Both the position numbers and the translations under genes were made by a program. Below the pieces are notes generated by a model. The model did not search any database and was not told the DNA's origin. It worked only from the letters and a program-made list of their open reading frames with translations. Below are positions 1 through 9,217 of a DNA stretch of 48,882 nucleotides, piece after piece. The DNA is from Clostridia bacterium (GTDB lineage: Bacteria; Bacillota; Clostridia; Christensenellales; Aristaeellaceae). The number at the start of each line of letters is the position of its first letter. Position 1 is the first letter of the stretch. The stretch covers positions 1 to 48,882 of the forward strand of contig JAGBBA010000061.1 in the NCBI GenBank assembly GCA_017938695.1. Direction: 5' to 3'.

Positions 1-543
1 ATTCTGACCGACTATGTCACTGCTCATCCTGGTTTCTGTGCTATTTCACTCCGCTATTTCAACCCCATCGGTGCCCATGAGAGTGGGCTGCTGGGCGATG
101 ATCCCAACGGTATCCCCAACAACCTGATGCCCTTTATCACCAAGGTGGCGGCGGGCCAGCTGGATCACCTGAACGTGTTCGGCAATGACTACGCTACGCA
201 CGACGGTACCGGCGTGCGCGATTATATCCATGTGGTTGACCTGGCCAAGGGACATGTGGCGGCCTGCGATTATGCTGCCAAGACCACCGGTTGCGAGATC
301 ATCAACCTGGGTACGGGCGTGGGTTATTCTGTGCTGGACATTGTGAATGCCTTTGTGCGCGTGAATGATGTGCCTGTGCCCTATGTGATCGGCCCTCGCC
401 GCCCTGGCGACATTGACGCATGCTTTGCCGACCCGGCCAAGGCTGAAAAGCTGCTGGGCTGGAAGGCCGAGAAGACCCTGGACGACATGTGCCGTGACTC
501 CTGGCGTTGGCAGAGCGGCAACCCCAAGGGATACGTAGGCTAA
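1..543 (+). CDS. galE: UDP-glucose 4-epimerase, C-terminal part (5' end outside window)
   Basis: This is the C-terminal 180 residues of a GalE-type epimerase, which interconverts UDP-glucose and UDP-galactose in the cytoplasm with bound NAD. The frame is open from base 1. It carries the family-typical stretches LRYFNPIGAHESG and NGIPNNLMPFI, then VFGNDYATHDGTGVRDYIHV and RRPGDIDACFADP, which are substrate-pocket and C-terminal signatures of GalE. It ends at TAA and is followed 13 bases later by a strong terminator, so it closes its transcription unit. The catalytic YxxxK and the NAD-binding glycine loop lie outside the window. The identification is firm; whether it also acts on N-acetylated sugars cannot be told. 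Confidence 0.95.
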   Translation: MLTDYVTAHPGFCAISLRYFNPIGAHESGLLGDDPNGIPNNLMPFITKVAAGQLDHLNVFGNDYATHDGTGVRDYIHVVDLAKGHVAACDYAAKTTGCEIINLGTGVGYSVLDIVNAFVRVNDVPVPYVIGPRRPGDIDACFADPAKAEKLLGWKAEKTLDDMCRDSWRWQSGNPKGYVG

Positions 544-556
544 AATACACCATTTT

Positions 557-586
557 GCCCGGGAGGAATGACTTCCGGGCTTTTTT
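557..586 (+). terminator. Intrinsic terminator of galE
   Basis: GCCCGGGAG and CTTCCGGGC form a 9-bp stem with one G-T pair and a 6-nt loop, followed by six T. It lies between the galE stop and the ribosome site of the next gene. Confidence 0.85.
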
Positions 587-605
587 CACGACGGAGGTGC
601 GGGAC

Positions 606-2522
606 ATGAAACGCCTGTTGATGCTCTTTGGCAGTGCGGGGTGCGCAGTGGCGCAGGGTATGCTTTATGCGGCTTGCGCTGGCGCATGGTCGGGCGAGAC
701 CGACGTGCTGCTGATCACCAACGGAGCCTCGGCAGAGGCGGTGGAGCGCACCTCCCTTTTGTATGCCCGGTACGGGCGTATGCGTACTCTGATGGAAGAC
801 GTGCCCGGGGACAAGCTGGGCTTTACGGCTCCGCTGCAGCTGCGCACCTGGCCCCATGTGCTGCCCCGACGCAGCCTGGCAGAATGGGCGGCAGCAGGGG
901 ATGACCGGCTGCTGTGCCAGGCACTTTTCTCCCGGGAAACGGCTGAACACGACCTGAATACCGACCTCTCCGGCCAGGAGGCTGCTGCCCGGGCCTTGTT
1001 TGCCGAGCTTCTGCGCAGCGGCGATGCACCTGTGCCCGGCTGGGAAGAAAACCTGGAGCAAGGGCAGCATGTGCGCCTGGTGATGGCTGGCAGCCTCAGC
1101 GACGGGTGGAGCATGGCTGGCATGGAAGCCCTGGGCAAGGACATGCTGCGCCGCGCGGAACCCCGGGCATCCCAGGTGGAAGCGGCAACGGTGCTGCTGT
1201 GGCCCTACGCCGGGGATGACGAGCACGCCCACGAGCATGCCGCCCAGGCCATCCGCACGGCCTGGCATACGGATACCGTGTATGCCCTGGGCCTGAACGA
1301 GAGCGACTGTGCCTCGGCAGAGGCTGGGGCGGCTCATCTGGTGGAATGGCTGGCGGCCAGCTGCATCGACAGCTTTTTCCGGGCGGAGAGCGTTCCCACC
1401 GGTTTGATGAGCTACCGGGTGGGCCCGGGCAAGCTGGGATGGGAGAGCTTCCCGGCAGCGTACCGGGTGTGCTTCGGCAGCCTGATGAAAGCGTCCGCCG
1501 CCTTCCGCATGACCTTCGAGCCTGCCATCCGCCGTGGCCTGACCTCGCCCAAGTGGCTGAGGGACAAGCTCATCGGCTGGTATGCGGCGTACTTCCGTCA
1601 GGTGCAGAAGATGGACGACGAGCAGCGCAAAGCCTGGCTGAACGAGCTGGACGACGCGTCCGCCCTGCTGGAGAGCTACCGCGCCTGGATGACGGACATC
1701 CTGCGCAACCTGCCGCCGGTTCTGCGCAGTGCCAGCGCGGTGGAGGAAGCCCGCAACGCCGCGGCGGAGAACTACCGCCAGTATGTGGAAACCGCCAGCC
1801 AGCTCACCGTGATGCTCCGGGAGGCGGAGGAAAGCGGCCTGTCCCAGGAAAAGACCGTCCACCGCCATGACATGACGGACAACGAAAGCGAAAAGATGCT
1901 GAAGGTGTTCCAGCAGATCGAAGTGAAAAAGCTGGCCCTTGCCCACCGGCAGGAGGAAATGAACCGCCGCATCGGCGGCGCGGCCCAGCTTTTGATGATG
2001 AAAGAGGCCATCCGCAGGCTGAAGGCGGAATCGGCGGAGCTCCATGCCCAGGCGGAGGAAGCTGCCCGGCGCATCAACGAGGCAGAGCAGATCGCCACGG
2101 TGGAGGAGCAGCACCGCATCGCCACCGCCCGCACCAAGCTGCAGCGCATGGAACGCTACATGGCCCAGGTGGACGCCTCCCTGGCCCTGGTGAAAAAGGA
2201 ACGCCAGCAAGCCAAGGATGAAAACGTCCGCCGCCTGCCGCCGGAGATCGCGGTGGACAACGCTTTGCCCGAAAGCGGCATGTTTGATCCTGCCGCGCTG
2301 GACAAGCTGGCCGGTCTGCCTGCCCAGGGCGACGACCGCCAGGGCAAGAAGCTGTGGGCCGAGGCGGAAGCAGCCTGGACCACCATGCTCCTGCCGGTGC
2401 GCGGCGACGAACTGTCCCTGGCCGAAATGGCCGGACGCATGAGAACCAAAGAAGACTTAAAATCCCCGGTGGCGGCCCTGCTGCGCGATGTGGTGCTGGC
2501 CATCGTGAAGGAGGTGCGCTGA
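606..2522 (+). CDS. Tubulin-like (degenerate) / coiled-coil protein, partner of the downstream actin-fold protein
   Basis: This is a 638-residue protein with no assignable enzyme function. I place the start at ATG 606 because GGAGG precedes it with normal spacing; an in-frame start further upstream would overlap the galE terminator. The first strand is followed by a glycine-containing loop (LFGSAGCAVAQG, residues 8-19). Near residues 155-172 the stretch VMAGSLSDGWSMAGM resembles the GSLxGGTGSG loop of the bacterial Tubulin_2/FtsZ-like families, but the GGTG core is lost. Residues about 420-540 are charged, heptad-like and probably coiled coil. The next gene overlaps its stop by one base, so the two are almost certainly translated together. 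The tubulin fold is inference from motif placement; a plain coiled-coil scaffold is the alternative. Confidence 0.55.
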   Translation: MKRLLMLFGSAGCAVAQGMLYAACAGAWSGETDVLLITNGASAEAVERTSLLYARYGRMRTLMEDVPGDKLGFTAPLQLRTWPHVLPRRSLAEWAAAGDDRLLCQALFSRETAEHDLNTDLSGQEAAARALFAELLRSGDAPVPGWEENLEQGQHVRLVMAGSLSDGWSMAGMEALGKDMLRRAEPRASQVEAATVLLWPYAGDDEHAHEHAAQAIRTAWHTDTVYALGLNESDCASAEAGAAHLVEWLAASCIDSFFRAESVPTGLMSYRVGPGKLGWESFPAAYRVCFGSLMKASAAFRMTFEPAIRRGLTSPKWLRDKLIGWYAAYFRQVQKMDDEQRKAWLNELDDASALLESYRAWMTDILRNLPPVLRSASAVEEARNAAAENYRQYVETASQLTVMLREAEESGLSQEKTVHRHDMTDNESEKMLKVFQQIEVKKLALAHRQEEMNRRIGGAAQLLMMKEAIRRLKAESAELHAQAEEAARRINEAEQIATVEEQHRIATARTKLQRMERYMAQVDASLALVKKERQQAKDENVRRLPPEIAVDNALPESGMFDPAALDKLAGLPAQGDDRQGKKLWAEAEAAWTTMLLPVRGDELSLAEMAGRMRTKEDLKSPVAALLRDVVLAIVKEVR

Positions 2523-5500
2523 TGGCCGATGGCATGATTTTCCTGCCGGACGAAACGGACGCAGAGTGGTCCGGCGGCATTGGTTTGGTCGGCGCGCCCA
2601 TGGAAGCCTTGCAGGGCATGGCAGCTTCCCGTGAGGCTGCGCGACCGGATGAAACCACCTGGCGGGGCATGGTGGCCCTGTGCCTGCTGGCGGATATCTG
2701 GCCCGACGGCCCCGAGGTGACGGTGAAAACCATCACGCCGGATGCTTCGGCCTTCGCAGCGGCAGTGCTGGCGGAGCCGGTGCGCTTGGTGCTGGCGGAC
2801 GGCCAGCTGCTGGGTGTGGCGGACGACGGGCTGGGCATTATTCCCGCGGCGCAGCTGAAGGAACTGACGCTGCCCGGGTGCATCACCTGGTATGACGGGG
2901 CATTTGGCGACCCGGTGGACAAACTGAACGAGCATGAGCGGCATGTGCTGCTGCGGCGGCTCAGTGCGCTGCGCCAGGGCGATGCCATGGTGCACCGGCT
3001 GATGGGCGCGCTGAATCAGGCCGGGATGAAAACGGCCCAGGCCATTGCCCACGGCGATGCCGTCGCGCTGCATGCGCTGACGGTGCGCCTCAAGGCGACC
3101 CAGGGCGGTCTGCCCGGGGTGACGGAGCAGCGTACCCTGTACCAGGCGGAAGCCAATCCGCTGCTGGCTGCACTGGGCCTGGAGGAACGCCTGGACACCG
3201 GCGTGTGCCCCATGACCGCCTGGCAGTATCAGGGCGTGGCATTTGCCCGAACCAGCAGTGCTATCGGCTTGGAGGGCGGCTGCGATCCCCGGGAAGGGGA
3301 GGCACTGGCAGCCATGGAGCAGGAGATCATCCTGCTAGAAAAGTATTCCCCTGCGTGGCGCAAGCAGCTGTGCCAGCAGCTGATGCGCTTTGAAATGCAG
3401 CAGAACGACAACCGCGCCCTGCTGCCCGTGGTGCGCCAGCTGGTGGCAGATCTCCAGCGCGAGGCCACGGTGCCTGCGCCCAAGGAAACGCTGCATCTCG
3501 TTTGGCCCTGGACGGCCGATGGCGTGCAGAAGCTATTGTGGCAGGAGGCCCTGGGCGACAGCCTGGATGCGGGCCTGGCTGCGCCTTTTGCCGATCAGCT
3601 GTGCCTGATGCCCGGCGGCGCGTGGAACGTGCTGGGGGATACGGTGCTCAGCCGCCTGTGCGTGCTGCCTGGTGACGGCATGGAGCCTGCCAGCGCGGTG
3701 ATTCCGCCTGTGTCGATGGCCCTGGCGGCCTGCGCAGGGCAGCAGCTGGTGCTGGAAAGCTTCCACTTCCAGCGCACGGAAACCGGCGAGATCAGGGCGT
3801 CCTTTGCTCTCCGCGGACAGGACACGGTGGTGCTGGAACGCATCTACCAGCCCGAGGAAATCCGCCGCCTGTCCATGGAGGAATCGCCCACGGTGGCGGT
3901 GTGGCCCTCCATCCCCCTGCCGGCGGAAAGCTGGAAGGCCTATTATGTGTACATTCATGGCGGTACGGTGAGAGCCTCGGCCCTGCAAAAGGGCGCATGG
4001 CTGCCCACGGAAGACCGCCTGTTCTCCATTCTGAAAACAGAAGTTTTCCCGGAAATGATCGCCCTGCACGAGGGCAAGGCATGCCTGGGCGTATTGCCCA
4101 ACACGCTGCCGCCTTGCCGTCCGGCACGGACGGTGCAGGCCCTGGCGATGCTGGACATCGGCGCATCCGGTGTAGCGATGGCCCTGAAGCAGGGCGGCGA
4201 CACGGAGCTGGTGCGCGTGCCGGGCCTGGTGCGCACCCTGCTGCGCGGTGCAAAGGCTGCGCCGCTTAGCGAGGAATTCCTGCCTGCTGCGCCCCTGGGG
4301 CCCATCCTGCCCTCGGCGGCGGAACTGTTCAACGACGCGCCGGAGCCCCGGCCGCTGGTGGACGGCCACATCCTGATGCCGGAGGACTGCGGCGTGCTGG
4401 CCAAGCGCAACGATGCTGACCTGCACTGCGCCTGGAAGTGGAGCGCGGATGCCTCCGCCCGCCGGGCAAGGCGGCTGATGGTGCATCAGGCCATGCTGAC
4501 GGCCTCGCTGGCGGCGGTGTTGAAGGGCGCGCCCGCCATTGCCTGGCGGATGACCTTGCCGGAAAACATGGCGGCATCCGGCCGGAAGGAACTGTGGCAG
4601 GACGTGACGGAGCTGGCCCCGGTGGTGGCAGCCGAGTGTGGCCTGCCCCTGGCAGATCCCCAGGTGGCCCATGCTGACGAAAGCATGGCCATGGGTGCTT
4701 ATCTGCGCGGCGAGGGCGGCATCCGCGGCGGCTTTATGGTGCTGGACGTGGGCAGCTGCGATGTTTCGCTGGCCCTGTGGCTGCGCGGCATGAACCGGCC
4801 TGCGGTGCGGTGCAGCCTGCCCCTGGGCGTGCAGTCCATGCTGCTGGACGGGCTGATGCAGGCCCCTTCCGCCCTGGAAGAAGACTTTGCCGATATGGCG
4901 GACGAAAACGCCCGTCAGGCCGTGATGCACTTAGCGGCGCAGCTGCGCAAGGCTTCCAGCCGCAAGGGGCTGGAGAAGTGCCGCTTCCTGATGGATCAGT
5001 GCCTGACGGAGTACGGCGCAGCTCTGACGGCCCACATGACCCTGCGGTTCAACCAGGGGCGCACCACCCTGATGCAAAGCCTGATCTTCCAGGCCTTCGC
5101 GGCCATGCTGGCCCTCAGCGGTCTGGTGCAGGAACAGGTGCGGCGCGATCCCTTGCTGAACGACTATCTCCCGGCGGAAATGACCTATGTGCTTTCCGGC
5201 CGGGGCAGCCAGTTGATGAATGCCATGCCGGAGAACCTGAAATCCGCCCTGGCGCAGTTCGTCCGGCTGGAAATGAGTGGCGACCATCCCGTGCGCAGCC
5301 TGCGGTTCATGCCCTCGGCATCGCCCAAGTGCGAAGCGGTGCTGGGCCTGGCCCGGATGACGGAGGTGCGCACCGACGCCCCTGCCGCAGCCCAGAGCCT
5401 GCGGCCCAGCGGACAAATGCACATGCCGCCGGATCTGTTGATCATGCGGTTCCTGTCGGCGTTCCGTAGTGTGTTCCCCCAGGCCACGCAGCGAATCTAC

Positions 5501-5650
5501 GGCTCCGTGTTCGACCAGACTGGCCTGATCACCGGCGAGGCCGAAGGGGCCATCCGGGCGGCGGTGGCGCGGCATTTTGCTGCCGCGAGCGAGCCGGAGG
5601 CCGCCCTGGCTGCCTGCCTGGCGGAGCTGCGGGATATTCCCAGCGAATGA
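2522..5650 (+). CDS. Large actin/Hsp70-superfamily protein (SrfB-like layout)
   Basis: This is a 1042-residue protein starting at ATG 2522 inside the stop of the previous gene (TGATG). The C-terminal half shows actin-superfamily nucleotide-site motifs in the right order: a phosphate-1-like LDIGASGVAMAL near residue 542, a phosphate-2-like VLDVGSCDVSLALWL near residue 738 and an adenosine-like YVLSGRGSQL near residue 888. The N-terminal 500 residues match no family I recognise. Length and layout recall the SrfB group of large actin-fold proteins, but I cannot confirm membership. A cytoplasmic ATP-dependent assembly or chaperone role with the upstream tubulin-like protein is inference. There is no signal peptide or membrane segment. 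Confidence 0.6.
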   Translation: MADGMIFLPDETDAEWSGGIGLVGAPMEALQGMAASREAARPDETTWRGMVALCLLADIWPDGPEVTVKTITPDASAFAAAVLAEPVRLVLADGQLLGVADDGLGIIPAAQLKELTLPGCITWYDGAFGDPVDKLNEHERHVLLRRLSALRQGDAMVHRLMGALNQAGMKTAQAIAHGDAVALHALTVRLKATQGGLPGVTEQRTLYQAEANPLLAALGLEERLDTGVCPMTAWQYQGVAFARTSSAIGLEGGCDPREGEALAAMEQEIILLEKYSPAWRKQLCQQLMRFEMQQNDNRALLPVVRQLVADLQREATVPAPKETLHLVWPWTADGVQKLLWQEALGDSLDAGLAAPFADQLCLMPGGAWNVLGDTVLSRLCVLPGDGMEPASAVIPPVSMALAACAGQQLVLESFHFQRTETGEIRASFALRGQDTVVLERIYQPEEIRRLSMEESPTVAVWPSIPLPAESWKAYYVYIHGGTVRASALQKGAWLPTEDRLFSILKTEVFPEMIALHEGKACLGVLPNTLPPCRPARTVQALAMLDIGASGVAMALKQGGDTELVRVPGLVRTLLRGAKAAPLSEEFLPAAPLGPILPSAAELFNDAPEPRPLVDGHILMPEDCGVLAKRNDADLHCAWKWSADASARRARRLMVHQAMLTASLAAVLKGAPAIAWRMTLPENMAASGRKELWQDVTELAPVVAAECGLPLADPQVAHADESMAMGAYLRGEGGIRGGFMVLDVGSCDVSLALWLRGMNRPAVRCSLPLGVQSMLLDGLMQAPSALEEDFADMADENARQAVMHLAAQLRKASSRKGLEKCRFLMDQCLTEYGAALTAHMTLRFNQGRTTLMQSLIFQAFAAMLALSGLVQEQVRRDPLLNDYLPAEMTYVLSGRGSQLMNAMPENLKSALAQFVRLEMSGDHPVRSLRFMPSASPKCEAVLGLARMTEVRTDAPAAAQSLRPSGQMHMPPDLLIMRFLSAFRSVFPQATQRIYGSVFDQTGLITGEAEGAIRAAVARHFAAASEPEAALAACLAELRDIPSE

Positions 5651-5654
5651 ACCC

Positions 5655-5683
5655 TGGTCACAAAGGTGCAGACGTGCTATAAT
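5655..5683 (+). promoter_or_regulatory. Promoter of the yitT-to-pepM operon
   Basis: TGGTCA (4 of 6 to the -35 consensus), a 17-bp spacer and a perfect TATAAT at 5678-5683, 33 bases before the YitT start codon. No terminator is seen until after the PEP mutase gene, so this probably drives all five genes. Confidence 0.7.
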
Positions 5684-5715
5684 GAGCGCGAAATATTTGC
5701 AGAAGGTGATGCGTG

Positions 5716-6576
5716 ATGAAGGCTGAAACCGCAAAGCAAATCAAGGAATGGGTGCTGATCACCCTGGGCACGCTGGTGCTGGCCGCAGGCGTGTATTTCT
5801 TCAAGTTTCCCAACAACTTCTCCACCGGTGGCGTCAGTGGCATTTCGGTGATCCTGGGCCATTATTTCCCCGGCATCACCCCCGGCGACTTCGTGATGGT
5901 GATCAACGTGGCCCTGCTGATCGTGGGCTTTGCCGTGTTCGGCAAAAATTTCGGCGTGCGCACCTGCTATTGCAGTTTGCTGATGAGCGGCTTCATCTGG
6001 GTGATGGAGCGGGCCGTGCCCCTCAGCCAGCCCATGACCAGCCAGCCCCTGGTGGAGCTGATCTTCGCCGTGGGTCTGCCTGCGGTGGGCTCGGCCATCC
6101 TGTTCAACCTGGATGCATCCTCCGGTGGCACGGATATCGTGGCCATGGTGCTGCGCAAGTACACCAGCCTGGACATCGGCAAGGCACTGATGTGCTCCGA
6201 CTGCATCATCACCCTGATGGCCTGCGTGGCCTTTGGCATGGAAACGGGCCTGATGTCGGTGCTGGGCCTGGTGATCAAAAGCCTGCTGGTGGACATGGTG
6301 CTGGAGAACATCAGCGTGCACAAGTGCTTCCATATCATTACGGCCAATCCCAAGCCCATTGAGGAGTTCATTACCAAAACCCTCCACCGCGGCGCGACGG
6401 AGCTCCACGGCGAGGGTGCCTATACCCATGCCGACCGCACCGTGCTGCTTACCGTGATGAACCGCCGCGAGGCCATCATGCTGCGCAAGTACGTCAAGCA
6501 GGTGGATCCCGGCGCGTTCCTGCTGATCATGAACACCGGCGAAATCATCGGCAAGGGTTTCCGCGGTACCAACTAA
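5716..6576 (+). CDS. YitT family membrane protein (DUF2179 C-terminal domain)
   Basis: This is a 286-residue integral membrane protein with about five or six hydrophobic segments in the first 200 residues. It includes the family-typical FPNNFSTGGVSGISVIL and LDASSGGTDIVAMVL loops, followed by a cytoplasmic DUF2179 domain that begins with the HIITANPKPIEEFI stretch and ends near GEIIGKGFRG. The function of YitT proteins is not settled. I prefer ATG 5716 to the GTG three bases earlier because AAGG lies at good distance. It is the first gene of an operon with an rRNA methylase and phosphonate genes; the functional link is unclear. Confidence 0.85.
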   Translation: MKAETAKQIKEWVLITLGTLVLAAGVYFFKFPNNFSTGGVSGISVILGHYFPGITPGDFVMVINVALLIVGFAVFGKNFGVRTCYCSLLMSGFIWVMERAVPLSQPMTSQPLVELIFAVGLPAVGSAILFNLDASSGGTDIVAMVLRKYTSLDIGKALMCSDCIITLMACVAFGMETGLMSVLGLVIKSLLVDMVLENISVHKCFHIITANPKPIEEFITKTLHRGATELHGEGAYTHADRTVLLTVMNRREAIMLRKYVKQVDPGAFLLIMNTGEIIGKGFRGTN

Positions 6577-6595
6577 CACATCAAGGAGGCAGCTC

Positions 6596-7351
6596 ATGGA
6601 GCGCATCACCAGCCTGAAAAACCCCAAGGTGCAGCAGTGGAAGTCCCTCAAGGACCGCAAGGGCCGCAGGGAAACCGGCTGCTTTTTGGCCGAGGGCCGC
6701 AAAATGGCCGAAGAAGCCCTGCTTTCCGGCTTCCAGGTGGAGGCTCTGCTGGTGGATGAAGCCCGGCTGAGCGAGTTTCCCCTGCCGGACAACGTGCCGG
6801 TTTATGCTCTGTCGGAGCATGTGCTGGCGGCGGTGTGCGACACCAAAACGCCCCAGGGCATTGCCGCGGTGGTGAAAATGCAGACGAACGCCGCCATGGG
6901 CCGCAAGGTGGTGGCCCTGGACGGCGTGCAGGACCCCGGCAACGTGGGCACCATCATCCGCACGGCGGATGCAGCAGGGCTGGAGGGCATCATCCTCTCC
7001 GAGCAGTGCGCGGATGTATTCAGCCCCAAAACGCTGCGGGCCACCATGGGCAGCATTTTCCGCATGCCCCTGGCGGTGACGGGCGACCTGCCCGGCTACC
7101 TCACCAGCCTGCGGGAGAACGGATACAGCGTGATCTCCTCCCAGCTGGACGGCGAGCCATTCTATCAGCGGCAGCCGGTGGGGGAGAAGTTCTGCCTGAT
7201 CATCGGCAACGAGGGCAACGGCATCTCCGACGAGGTGAAGGCCACTGCCACCCACAAGGTGAAGCTGCCCATGCGCGGCGGCGCGGAATCCCTGAACGCG
7301 GCCATTGCGGCAGGCATTATGATGTACGACCTGATGCGGGAGGATATTTGA
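6596..7351 (+). CDS. TrmH/SpoU family RNA 2'-O-methyltransferase
   Basis: This 251-residue SPOUT-class methyltransferase uses S-adenosylmethionine to methylate a ribose 2'-OH, probably in 23S rRNA. The N-terminal substrate-binding part begins ITSLKNPKVQQWKSL with LAEGRKMAEEAL. The knot domain shows LDGVQDPGNVGTIIRTADA (motif 1), LIIGNEGNGIS (motif 2) and LPMRGGAESLNAAIAAGI (motif 3). AAGGAGG precedes ATG 6596, and the gene starts 19 bases after yitT and ends one base before the decarboxylase gene. It could be RlmB or a TsnR-like enzyme; the exact target base cannot be read from sequence. Confidence 0.9.
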   Translation: MERITSLKNPKVQQWKSLKDRKGRRETGCFLAEGRKMAEEALLSGFQVEALLVDEARLSEFPLPDNVPVYALSEHVLAAVCDTKTPQGIAAVVKMQTNAAMGRKVVALDGVQDPGNVGTIIRTADAAGLEGIILSEQCADVFSPKTLRATMGSIFRMPLAVTGDLPGYLTSLRENGYSVISSQLDGEPFYQRQPVGEKFCLIIGNEGNGISDEVKATATHKVKLPMRGGAESLNAAIAAGIMMYDLMREDI

Positions 7352-7352
7352 C

Positions 7353-8492
7353 ATGAACGCAGCCAAGCTGCTGGCAGCCTGCGAAAAAGCGGGCATTGAT
7401 TTCTTCACCGGCGTGCCGGATTCCCAGCTCAAGGGCCTGTGCGACACGCTGTACATGACCTATGGCGTGCACGGGGAGAAGCATATCGTGGCGGCCAACG
7501 AGGGCAACGCTGTGGGCCTGGCGGCGGGCTATTACCTGGCTACGGGCCGCCCTGCCCTGGTATACATGCAGAACAGCGGCCTGGGCAATGCGGTGAATCC
7601 CCTGGCCTCGCTGATGGACGGCCAGGTGTACGGCATTCCCTGCCTGATGGTGATCGGCTGGCGCGGCGAGCCTGGCGTGAAGGACGAGCCCCAGCACGTC
7701 ACCCAGGGGCAGATCACCCTGGGCCAGCTGGAGCTGCTGGGCATCCCTTATATGATCCTGGACAAAGAAACCACTGACGAAGCGTTCGACGCTGCCTTTG
7801 CCGACCTGTGCCGGGTGATGGCGGAGGGCGGCTGCGCGGCCATCGTGGTGCGCAAGGGCGCGCTGAAGGCCGAGGGCAAAGCCGCCTATGGCAACGACCG
7901 CAGCCTGAGCCGTGAGCATGCCGCCGAAGTGATGCTTGCGCACATGGGCGAAAGCGACATCGTGGTGAGCACCACCGGCAAGCTGAGCCGCGAGATCTTC
8001 GAGATCCGCGAGAAGCAGGGCATGGATCACAGCCGGGATTTCCTCACCGTGGGCAGCATGGGGCATGCGTCCTCCATTGCGCTGGGCATTGCTCTGCGCA
8101 AGCCTGGCCGCCGGGTGTGGTGCCTGGATGGCGACGGCGCAGCCCTGATGCACCTGGGTGCCATGGCGGTGAACGGGCAGAAGAAGCCCTCCAACCTGGT
8201 GCATGTGGTGATCGACAACGGTGCTCACGAAACCGTGGGCGGCATGCCTGTGGGCGAGAGCGCGGTGGATTTTGCCGCCCTGGCCAAGGCTGCCGGGTAT
8301 GAGTACATCCTCCACGCGGACAGCGAGGAAACCCTGGCGGATGCCATGGCGCAGCTTGGCAGTTTGACGTGCCTGTGCTTTCTGAAGATCGACTGCGCCT
8401 TGGGTGCCAGGGACGACCTGGGCCGCCCCACCACCACGCCCAAGGAGAACAAAGCGGCCTTCATGGCCTTTGTGGGGAGGGACGATAGATGA
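7353..8492 (+). CDS. ppd: Phosphonopyruvate decarboxylase
   Basis: This 379-residue thiamine-diphosphate enzyme decarboxylates phosphonopyruvate to phosphonoacetaldehyde, the step that pulls the unfavourable PEP mutase reaction forward. The start FFTGVPDSQLKGLCDTL is typical of the family. The cofactor-activating Glu lies in AANEGNAVGLAAGYYLATG. The metal/diphosphate motif starts at CLDGDGAALMHLG near residue 258 and ends with VVIDN. It is placed directly before the nucleotidyltransferase and PEP mutase genes, which makes phosphonopyruvate the likely substrate rather than the related sulfopyruvate. It is translationally coupled to the next gene by an ATGA overlap. Confidence 0.92.
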   Translation: MNAAKLLAACEKAGIDFFTGVPDSQLKGLCDTLYMTYGVHGEKHIVAANEGNAVGLAAGYYLATGRPALVYMQNSGLGNAVNPLASLMDGQVYGIPCLMVIGWRGEPGVKDEPQHVTQGQITLGQLELLGIPYMILDKETTDEAFDAAFADLCRVMAEGGCAAIVVRKGALKAEGKAAYGNDRSLSREHAAEVMLAHMGESDIVVSTTGKLSREIFEIREKQGMDHSRDFLTVGSMGHASSIALGIALRKPGRRVWCLDGDGAALMHLGAMAVNGQKKPSNLVHVVIDNGAHETVGGMPVGESAVDFAALAKAAGYEYILHADSEETLADAMAQLGSLTCLCFLKIDCALGARDDLGRPTTTPKENKAAFMAFVGRDDR

Positions 8493-9217
8493 TCGCGCTT
8501 CTGCTGAACTCCGGCCGGGGCACCCGTATGGGCGGCGAAACGAAGGAGCACCCCAAGTGCATGTGCCGCATCGACGGCGATGAAACCATCATCTCCTGGC
8601 AGGTGAAGCTGCTGAAGGACTGCGGCATCACCGAGGCGGTGGTTACCACAGGCCCCTTTGCCGATATGCTGAAGGAGCACCTGGAAAGCCTGAACAGCGG
8701 CATCCGCTTTCATTATGTGCCCAACCCGGACTACGCCTCCACCAACTATATTTACAGCATGTATCTGGCCCGTGACTTGCTGTACGACGACGTGATCTCC
8801 CTCCACGGCGACCTGGTGCTGGACCCGGCGGTGATGCGCGCGGTGTGCGCCTCCGACGTGAGCTGCGTGGCGGTGGATTCCACCCTGCCTCTGCCGGAGA
8901 AGGACTTCAAGGCCCAGCTGCATGAGGACCGGGTGCAGGCTATTGGCATCGACCGCTTCGGCCAGGACTGCGTGGCCAGCCAGCCGGCCTATAAATTCCT
9001 GCAAAAGGATTTTGAACGCTGGATGCAGGAGATCGAAGCCTTTGTGCAGCGGGGCGAAAAGGGCTGCTATGCCGAGAATGCCTTCAACGCTGCCTGGCAG
9101 GAGATCGGGCTGTATCCCCTGGATGTGCGTGGGCTGCTTTGCAGCGAGATCGACACACCGGAGGATCAGGCCGTCGTCAGCGCACGGTTCAAGGACATGA
9201 AGGAGCAATACCAATGA
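8489..9217 (+). CDS. Nucleotidyltransferase, PntC/LicC-like (probable phosphonate cytidylyltransferase)
   Basis: This 242-residue protein has a nucleotidyltransferase fold. The nucleotide-binding loop is LLNSGRGTRMGG followed by HPKCMCRIDG, the variant of GxGTRM...PK seen in LicC-type phosphocholine cytidylyltransferases. The metal-binding acidic motif is SLHGDLVLDP. By position between ppd and pepM it most likely activates a phosphonate with CTP (PntC role) for transfer to a glycan or lipid. Reported PntC enzymes act on 2-aminoethylphosphonate; here the substrate is inferred because no transaminase is adjacent. It overlaps both neighbours by 4 bases, so the three phosphonate genes form one coupled unit. 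No LicD-like transferase is present in the window. Confidence 0.75.
   Translation: MIALLLNSGRGTRMGGETKEHPKCMCRIDGDETIISWQVKLLKDCGITEAVVTTGPFADMLKEHLESLNSGIRFHYVPNPDYASTNYIYSMYLARDLLYDDVISLHGDLVLDPAVMRAVCASDVSCVAVDSTLPLPEKDFKAQLHEDRVQAIGIDRFGQDCVASQPAYKFLQKDFERWMQEIEAFVQRGEKGCYAENAFNAAWQEIGLYPLDVRGLLCSEIDTPEDQAVVSARFKDMKEQYQ

Noticed and set aside
540-2210. Long open frame on the - strand opposite the tubulin-like gene
   Set aside because: Its protein is rich in His, Gln and Arg without motifs; it mirrors the GC-rich codon bias of the + strand gene.
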